Assembly (NCBI GenBank): GCA_030770535.1
Contig: JASVEC010000055.1
Coordinates: 62,001 to 126,000, forward strand
Direction of reading: 5' to 3'
DNA: 64,000 nucleotides
DNA from: Batkoa obscura
Taxonomy: Eukaryota; Entomophthoromycota; Entomophthoromycetes; Entomophthorales; Batkoaceae
Shown here: positions 56,876 to 64,000 of the stretch, piece after piece
Layout of the letters: the number at the start of each line of letters is the position of its first letter
Numbering within the stretch: position 1 is the first letter of the stretch
Made by a program: the position numbers and the translations under genes
The notes under the pieces: model-generated
Database searches by the model: none
What the model was told of the DNA's origin: nothing
What the model saw: only the letters and a program-made list of their open reading frames with translations

Positions 56876-56969
56876 GGGGAAGTTTTTTTGGCTTCATCAC
56901 TTTTTCTTTTAAGCACTATTTGAGTGGAAAAATTGTTAGTAAAATTCTTAAATATAAAAATACAGCCCC
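56876..56969 (-). mobile_element. MITE copy
   Basis: GGGGAAGTTTTTTTGGCTTC to ATACAGCCCC; GGAAAAATTGTTAGTAAAAT core. The opposite-orientation copy at 56538 is 240 bp away. Confidence 0.85.
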
Positions 56970-57339
56970 ATTTCGACTTTTTGAAAATTTAGCAAAAAAT
57001 TCTTATAGAGTAAGCATATCGAAGTAGTCAATTCTTTGAAAAGCTTTTGATGCTTATATTAAAAAACAAAAGTACCTAAGAACAAAGAAAAACATTTCAA
57101 TGGGGCCATTGTCATTAAATTAACATATTATCTATACTAATTTATTTTTAAATTACTACTGCTTACACCGTCTCCCATAATTAATCCCAAAAGAAAAATA
57201 GTCAATTTAAGTTTGAAAATGATTGGTTAGCGAACCAAAACGCTCATCTCAACCAATAATTTGTAACAAAATCATATCAGATTTAGCGATATCACTATTT
57301 ATATAAAATCAAATCTTGTTCAAAGAGGCTAGAAATCAA

Positions 57340-57987
57340 ATGTCAATTTTACGTAACGCTTTCCGTACTACCAATTATTTAAGAACTTCACGTTTCGGTA
57401 AAAAAAAGTCAATATTTAAGCAATAATAGAAGTTAAACTTGATTTAGTTCGTTCTTACGCAAGTGAAGCTAGCGCTAGTGGCAAGCTTGTACTCAACTTT
57501 GTAGCTCCACATGAGTCTATCGTTAAAGGAGCTGAAGTTCAACAAGTTAACCTTTCCTCCACCTCCGGAGATATGGGTATTTTAGCTCAACACGTACCTT
57601 CTATTGAACAACTTAAGCCAGGAGTCATTGAAGTTATTACTGATGCTACTAAAACTGATAAATGGTTTGGTAAGTTTTAATTGTTTCATAGCATTTTTTT
57701 GAAATTTAAATTGGTTAATATTAGTTTCTGGTGGATTTGCCGTAATTAACCCAGATTCTTCACTCAACATCAATGCTGTCGAAGCTTTCCCACTCGACTC
57801 TTTTGACAAAGAAGTAATTCAAAAAGATATTTTTTAAGAAATAAGCTAAAACATTTTTTAGACTATTAACAATAACTTAGCTGAAGCTCAACGTATTGCT
57901 TCAGGTAATGGTACTGAAGAAGAAAAAGCTACTGCTTCTATCCAAGTTGAAGTTTTTGAAGCTCTTAACGCTGCCGTCTCCAAATAA
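57340..57987 (+). CDS. ATP16: Mitochondrial F1F0 ATP synthase delta subunit
   Basis: Exons 57340..57397, 57448..57669, 57725..57813 and 57862..57987 join in frame to 164 residues. An Arg-rich, acid-free N-terminus (MSILRNAFRTTNYLRTSRF) ends before RSYASEA, a typical mitochondrial presequence. The delta/epsilon beta-sandwich shows KLVLNFVAPHESIVKGAEVQQVNLSSTSGDMGILAQHVPSIEQLKPG, VSGGFAVINPDSSLNINAVEAFPLDSFD, and the C-terminal helical hairpin NNLAEAQRIASGNGTEEEKATASIQVEVFEALNAA. This subunit is part of the F1 central stalk. The first intron could also end 18 bases earlier; the later acceptor gives a normal 50-nt intron. Confidence 0.93.
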
Positions 57988-58286
57988 GTTACTTTAGTAA
58001 AATAAAAAATTATAATTTAGGTTGATCTTTTGATTATTAAGTAGAGGTTTTCAAAATAGACTTGTCGGTTTATTTAATGAATTAATACAGATTTAGTTTG
58101 AGAACGAGGTTGGTGTTATATATTGGTTAAAGCTATGCTTTTTTACTAAATAGAATATTACAGTTAAACGCATTTTATTTATTAAATCATTTGATGTTTA
58201 ATCTGTTTTTTATATATTTAAGAGTATTTGATTCAATTATATACTTTTGTAATAAAAAATAAGATAAAATTTTGTTACAAAACAGT

Positions 58287-58966
58287 TTAATCTCTTTTAA
58301 CTACTCCAACGATAGGGTATTTACCAAGATAAAAGTTATACCAATGATCTAATACTTTCAACTATTATAATATATAAGTAGCTAAAATACTTTTTTAACT
58401 ACAAAACTTACTTTATCTGGTCCTAAATCAGAATAGTCATGTGACATATCCGCTTTTTTAAGTGAAGAAGTAGCTAAGCCCTAAATAAATATGATAGAAA
58501 TTTTAATAAAATAGTATCTAATAATATTACTCTAGAACCATCAATTCCAGCGAAACAATTGTAGTTACCACCAGGTCCATAAGCTTCTCTAGCATCAGAT
58601 ACATCAAACACCTTTCCTTTAATAGCTAAATAAACTGGAAGTGATTCGTCACTACCATCATATTTTTTTAACTCTTCTGGTGTAAATATATCATCCTTTG
58701 GCTCTGGTAAATCATTTTTTGCTTTTTGGTTGCCAAACAAAGAACCTGGGCTTATACTAAATAATTTCAAAAATTAAGCTTACTTTATTTGATTCATATT
58801 TTAATTACCCTCCACCACTTCCGCTAGTCTCTTTCTTTTCTTCTACTATATTAACAGCTTCGCTCACTTGTTCCTTTATTACTTGTTCCTTCTTAGTGAA
58901 AAAGTAATAAATCAATGGCCCAATTATTAGTATAATTGGTATGATACTATCTATACTTAAACTCAT
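58287..58966 (-). CDS. DAP1: Membrane-associated progesterone receptor/Dap1 family heme protein
   Basis: Exons 58966..58809, 58756..58531, 58480..58412 and 58361..58287 join in frame to 175 residues. An N-terminal membrane helix (IIPIILIIGPLIYYFF, residues about 8-23) is followed by a charged linker with GSGGG. The cytochrome b5-like domain then reads DIFTPEELKKYDGSDESLPVYLAIKGKVFDVSDAREAYGPGGNYNCFAGIDGSRGLATSSLKK. The heme-binding Tyr of the YGPGG.Y motif is present. Dap1/PGRMC1 proteins bind heme and activate the P450 Erg11 in sterol synthesis at the ER. The final VLDHWYNFYLGKYPIVGVV is also family-typical. Length matches fungal Dap1 plus a slightly longer linker. Confidence 0.93.
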
Positions 58967-59529
58967 TATTGTGTCTCAACAAAATAAAACAAAATATAAG
59001 TTGACAAGTTAAACTTATTATTAGTTTTAAGCAATTACTGGTAATTTTTCAAAACGTTTTATCTGATGTAACTTTTTTGCGTCATTTTTCTTTAATTGGG
59101 AGCTAAATTTATGCAAAAACGTTAAATATTACAATAAATATTAAAAATAAATTATTGCTGTAGATGTTAATAAATTTTAAAAGGGAATAACAATAATTTT
59201 GGTTATAAAAGTAAGTTTATTTTAAATATAATAAACTGCAATTATCTCAAGTAAACAGAATCATAAAAATAAATGCTAACAAAACATATCTAAACAATAA
59301 ACATAAACTTGGTAAACGATAAATAGATACTGTTAAATGGTCATAAATAATTCTAATGAATAATAGTAAAGGTTCTTTTATGGTGGTATAAAAAACAAAA
59401 GTTAAAAACCATATAAATTAATTTAAAAGTATTTTTTGATATATACAAAATAGTATAGCAACTACACAATATTTCCAATTCAAAAGACGTATGTATATAC
59501 AAGTTAAAACTACCAGCTAGATCATTAGA
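58967..59529. other. Intergenic, nothing recognised
   Basis: Gap between Dap1 and the 3' end of the KIAA0930-like gene; no repeat or ORF of note. Confidence 0.55.
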
Positions 59530-60891
59530 TCACTCACTCCCTTTTTGATCAATGTAATTTAATAAGTTCCTAGAGAAAAATAGTTATAAATATTATCAAT
59601 GATAAATAAATTCTATTACTGTATTATACTAGTCCAAGGTATATTAACAAAGGTTATAGAGCAATTAATTAATGATGGGATATTATTACTGTCTAATGGA
59701 GGTTCTGAGTTTTTATCTATTAATGGGGATAATGAAAGTCTTTTAAGTGATTGTAAAAAAGAGGTAGGTGGTTTAACTATCACTTCATCATTATTATTAT
59801 CATTATTTAAACAATTCGAGCTATTATTAGGTGGGCTACTTAAAAATGTCATTGCTACCTAAAAACACAGAAATTATTACCACTAATATTAATTATTAAA
59901 ACTTTTATTACTTGAGCATGTCCTTTCCCTTCTGGTCCGCGCATTATTATATACTCAGGTAATTTATTAAATTGATGGGCTACTTTACTTTTCTTATTAG
60001 ATTTCAAAGCTAATTTTTGTCTTAATACTGTTAACAAAGATTTGAAAGTAGCAGCACCCTGAAACAAAGAGACTGTATTTTGAGGCCTTTTAGACAAAAA
60101 AGCAATATTATTTTCGTCAGAAGAAGTTGTACTATAAATCAAAATATCCTGCTCAGAGTCATTACTTAAAGAACATAGTAGTTCTACACATAAATGTTCT
60201 CCTTCTCCCAATACTAGGTTCTCAAACATATCTTCATGATCTTCAACTGCATAATAAATTAATGGATATGAGCACTCCCACTGCCTTTCTTTTAAATCGC
60301 CTCTAGAACGTGAAGGTAATGCATATACCCTTTTAACACACATTTTTAAAAGCCTTGGTCCAGAATTACCATTATTATTTGATTTATTTTGATCGATACC
60401 TCTTTTGCAAATAGAGACTCTTAATTTACAATTTAACTTAATAATAATTAAAATTAAATTTAGATTACATTAAATAAAATCGAACTTACTTGTACAATTA
60501 GATTTAAAAAAAAAGTTTCTTTCCAAAGGATAGTTTCTTCAAATCCTGGTAGACTACCCTGCTTTGGCCTCCGTTTCACAAAAACAGGGTCGCTTAAGTC
60601 TTGAATATTCAACTTTTTTACAAAAAACAACATATCATCGCTCATTTCGTCTTGATTTTCAATAAAATATTCTAAAAACAAGTTTTGCCATCTATAAAAT
60701 GTCCATTATTTTTTAAAGCTTAGCTTCAATGAGTTTAATTACCTTGGCTCTAAGGTACTTTCATTCTGCTCTATATCGGTTAAATTATATTTATTGAACT
60801 TATTTTTAAAATCATAATTCAATAAATTATGAGCTTTCGTCAAATTTTCATCAATCAATCTTTGTAATATCCGTTCTAATAAGCTACTCAT
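59530..60891 (-). CDS. KIAA0930 homologue (DUF2045), function unknown
   Basis: Exons 60891..60743, 60691..60490, 60436..59912, 59858..59620 and 59569..59530 join in frame to 384 residues, close to the animal length of about 400. The chain follows human KIAA0930 along its length. Matching parts are FLEYFIENQDEMSDDMLFFVKK, LPGFEETILWKETFFLNLIVQ, CSYPLIYYAVEDHEDMFENLVLGEGEHLCVELLC, LFQGAATFKSLLTVLRQKLAL and the signature MRGPEGKGHAQVAM. SSPP and the C-terminal SITFVNIPWTSIIQNLL parallel human LTYVTLPLHRILTDIL. There is no signal peptide or membrane helix. The biochemical role of the family is not known to me. The last 40-nt exon was recovered by splicing and improves the match. Confidence 0.85.
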
Positions 60892-61834
60892 TATTGTTAT
60901 TATTATATTTAAAGATCGGTTTTTATATTTGGTCTAGTTTTATTTTTATATAATCTATAATTTTCTATCTTTAACCGTTCAGTTTTTTGGAAAGCCAATA
61001 ACTTGATGCTTACTAACTAGTTGCTGCTCTTATTGGTTTAACGATAACCTGAGTTTCCTTTTTTATCTAAGTGTTTTTTTTCTGGAGAATTTATTAGCCT
61101 GTTTTATTCTATTAAAAGAAATTTCATAGATGTTGTAATTTTTTTAAGATTAAATTAACTACTCATTTAAGAAAAAATTTAAGTTAAAACTAGAATAAAA
61201 TATATAAAACTAGGCTTTAAAAATTGGCTATATAAATATTTTGTTACAAAAATTGCCACTTAGAAAGTTGCAAAAAAACTGAATGGAATAATTATTAAAA
61301 TAAATTTATCTTAATTAAAAAATTTAACAGGCTTTCTGTAATTCAAATGTAAACTAGTTATTAAAGTAGACATTTAAAGTAATGATTACATAAGTTTAAT
61401 TTCAAATAATAGGAGGTTCATGTTCCAATTTATCTATATAATAGATATATAGTTGATATATTAAATGTATGTTAAAATCTAATATTAATTTTAATAAAGT
61501 TTAGAATACAAAATTCTTTCAACTTTAATAAGTTAAAATAATACCTTTTTCCATTTAAAGTGATGTACTTAACCACTCAAGTGTTAATATAAAAGCAATA
61601 GGATTATTGTAGATATAATTGAATATTTCTGTTATTTTTTGATAACCATAATATCAACTTACATAGAACATGACATTCATTTGATTATTATAAAAAGCAT
61701 AGAAAAAACCTCATATATTTTTACAGTAATATTTTCAAATTGAGAATCAAAATCTAATAAAGACAAAATTTACTCCACTTAAAACATAAAAACTTTTTTT
61801 AGTAAACTTCAAAAAAACAAGATATTGACCCATT
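60892..61834. other. Intergenic, nothing recognised
   Basis: AT-rich gap between the KIAA0930-like gene start and the RhoGEF stop; no MITE copy. Confidence 0.55.
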
Positions 61835-64000
61835 TTAAAATCGGCTCATCTTTTCAGCATTAACAGCAAGATCGATGGCTTTAGTGACTTCGGATATCCA
61901 TTTCTTTTTAGTAGAGGGTGTTGATGCTTTCAATGTTATTACTTCTTTGATATGAATTATTTGGAAGCAAGTATCATCTAAGATAATAATAAATAACTCA
62001 GCCTAATATTAACATAATGAACTTACCATATGGTGAAAATATTCCCCTTCTGCCCTGTGCTGTTTGAGCATCCCTGATTTTAAGTCGAGCTAAAGGCATA
62101 GGCTAAAGAAAGTTAAGTTAAGTTAAGTTGTTAATAAGAAAGTGAAATAAACTTACTGGTAAATATAACGTATATTTGACTATATTTGAATTAGAATTTG
62201 GTTGTGTAATTAGTAATAGATCGTTAAACAAAAAGGCATGTAGCTGTCTACCAGACTTATGCTTATTTACTGGTCCATCAATGATGGCTTGACGCGGCCC
62301 CAAGTTACGTGTAAGCCCATTTAACTTGAAATCTGGATAATTATGTAAATCAATCTGTCTACTTAACTCTAAAAGTTGCTGTGCATTTTCTGATGCTTGT
62401 GCTTGTCGATTTATATCTTCTAACATAGTCTCAGCCTTGATGATTGCTCTTTCTAACGCTTCGTAGTCACTATGATTTTTGTTAGTGTATTTTAAAACCT
62501 AAATGAGTAAAATGTTAAACATAATAATAGAAATTAAGCTATTAGTTACATTTTTTAGCAGCAATGGATATCTAGTGATTCTTTGAACTGGTTCTAAAAG
62601 AAAGGAGGATAGCGTTAGCATCCTACACTCTGGCTTGAATGAAATGTTCTTCAAGAGTGTTGAAAAATTGATATCTGTTTGTATTTTGTTTTGCACAAAC
62701 CTTGATGAGGCTGCTTGATTGCCACAATATTCTGCGTAACATGCAAACTGGTCAGCGTACTCTAAAAAGAGTTCCCCAATGCATGTGTTCTCAGTTAATT
62801 CACCACACATGCCTTCTAAAGCTGATAAAAACATGGTATTAACCATAACGACGGTACTTAAATTCGAAAAGATCAATTTAATTTCGCTACCATTTAGTTG
62901 CCCTTCCAAAGGCGTTAAAAACAAATCAACTACTAATTGCATATCCCTTAAATATGTTTTTTCAGTTGCTATCAATTCATGGATTGCTTCTCTTCGTTTA
63001 ATCTCATTTTGATCCAACCCGTTAAGTGCTTCTTGATCAACTTGGCTAGCCCAACCTAGCCTATGCGGGGACTAACAAAAAGTTAATATAAATGTTTATA
63101 AAATTAGTTTAAACTACTTACACTCATTCTATCCATATCGTTATAGTCAGTTGTAGACAGACTGTGAGAAGATTGAACTTTTCTTAGAGATGAATTTCTA
63201 CTTATTCCTAATTTAGATAGCCTAGATTCGACATCAAAATGCTCTGAGTCCGAGTTGTAGACTTGTTCGCTTTCTGTATCATAGCTTTGCTTTAATGAAA
63301 TACTATAGAATGGATTATCATTTGATATAAATAATTGGTCGGCGGGTAAATAGGCTAACGCTTGATTGGATGGGTGACGTGCTAAATACCAATCTGGGTT
63401 ACTAATATCAAGGATATCCACTCTTAATCCTTGTTCAAAAACCATAGTAACTCCGCCTTCGACTTCTGCTTCCCAATCACATAGTAAAGTAGCTGAAGGT
63501 GTAGCTTCATTTTCAATTTGGCTTGTCTCATCCGCAAAATGATCATTAGCTTCCATACTCTGAGTTTCAATTTCAATTCCAACTTCATTCTCAATCTCAT
63601 TGTCATTATCATTCTCACCCTTACTTTCTTTTAATTTATAAAAGGATTCTGGCATCTCTAGATAAGAAGTAGGTACCCAACATAGTAAATCTCTTTTACT
63701 TTCAATGTATCCCATACACCATTCGATATTATCTTCTGGTAAACTTGTGATATAAATAACTTGTCCAGCCTTAATCTCTACTGTATTACTGCCTAATTCT
63801 GAACCGTAATCTGAATAGTCATACAATGCCCGTACAACCCATGGATTTTCTGAGCTTGGTAGATCTTGAGTAGCAACAATATATTCTTGGTTTAGGGTTG
63901 ATGTTTCTTGTACAGGTTCGACATGTTCGCTTGCTATTTGATTATAATTACCATTTTCTTTAGTGGCTTTTCCATAAATATCATTTAGATTTGATACTTT
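61835..64000 (-). CDS. Rho guanine nucleotide exchange factor with tandem SH3, DH and PH domains (5' end outside window)
   Basis: Exons 64000(partial)..63122, 63071..62550, 62498..62157, 62102..62027 and 61977..61835 join in frame to about 653 visible residues. The first SH3 begins VRALYDYSDYGSELGSNTVEIKAGQVIYI. The second, SATLLCDWEAEVEGGVTMVFEQGLRVDI, carries the conserved ALYDY-like and PADQL ends. The DH domain has IHELIATEKTYLRDMQLVVDLF (CR1) and LLEPVQRITRYPLLLKN (CR3). A PH domain follows: LFNDLLLITQP, then FQIIHIKEVITLKASTPSTKKKW. DH-PH proteins load GTP onto Rho/Cdc42 GTPases, and SH3 pairs bind proline-rich scaffolds. The layout resembles the C-terminal half of intersectin. The catalytic core is complete. 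Confidence 0.88.

Larger units (their letters stand above)
56011..57339. other. Intergenic with two MITE copies
   Basis: No gene recognised besides the MITEs at 56538 and 56876. Confidence 0.55.

Overview
The window reads as nuclear DNA of an AT-rich fungus. Genes are split by short introns (about 45 to 60 bases, GTA donors, CTAAC or CTAAT branch sites), and the proteins are fungal or opisthokont: PMP3, the P-stalk protein P0, a COMPASS WD40 subunit, class II DAHP synthase, a class 3 lipase, a Hac1/XBP1-type bZIP factor, and several families typical of early-diverging fungi and animals (STK32/YANK kinase, RECQL1-type helicase, KIAA0930/DUF2045, MscL). I infer an early-diverging fungus, perhaps Entomophthoromycotina; the sequence alone does not name the species.

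Layout. 0-5 kb: the 3' end of a coiled-coil gene, tRNA-Ile(AAU), PMP3 and a secreted lipase. 5-15 kb: the purine enzyme FGAM synthase, then about 5 kb of decayed sequence with a fragment of FGAM synthase and a fragment of the neighbouring secreted Cys-rich gene. 15-24 kb: the bZIP gene, ribosomal P0, a pseudouridine-5'-phosphatase-like HAD enzyme and an RBBP5/Swd1 protein with a very long disordered tail. 26-34 kb: secreted glycerophosphodiester phosphodiesterase, DAHP synthase, mitochondrial aspartate aminotransferase. 34-40 kb: an MscL-type channel and a DUF962/Mpo1 cluster of two intact copies and one dead copy. 41-46 kb: a relict membrane-protein gene, an STK32-like kinase and a chorismate-lyase-fold protein. 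48-58 kb: an ABCD half-transporter, a RecQ helicase, a Kelch relict and the ATP synthase delta subunit. 58-64 kb: a Dap1/MAPR heme protein, a KIAA0930 homologue and a SH3-SH3-DH-PH RhoGEF running off the right edge. Neighbouring genes share no obvious pathway.

The most interesting signal is in the bZIP gene. Two CAGCAGC loops 38 nt apart match the Ire1 cleavage consensus. They sit in a foldable four-helix RNA, and removing exactly the 38 nt moves the reading frame into a different open C-terminus rich in hydrophobic and acidic residues. This is what an unconventionally spliced HAC1/XBP1 mRNA looks like. The unspliced frame also stays open for about 115 codons over the same DNA and encodes a hydrophobic stretch.

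A second theme is a roughly 100-bp MITE-like element (ends GGGGATGT / ACATCCCC, flanked by TA or ATAT) in more than 20 diverged copies, all between genes. Three otherwise intact genes (FGAM synthase, GDPD, ABC transporter) each lack one base, in or beside short homopolymer runs in at least two cases; consensus errors are more likely than real mutations.
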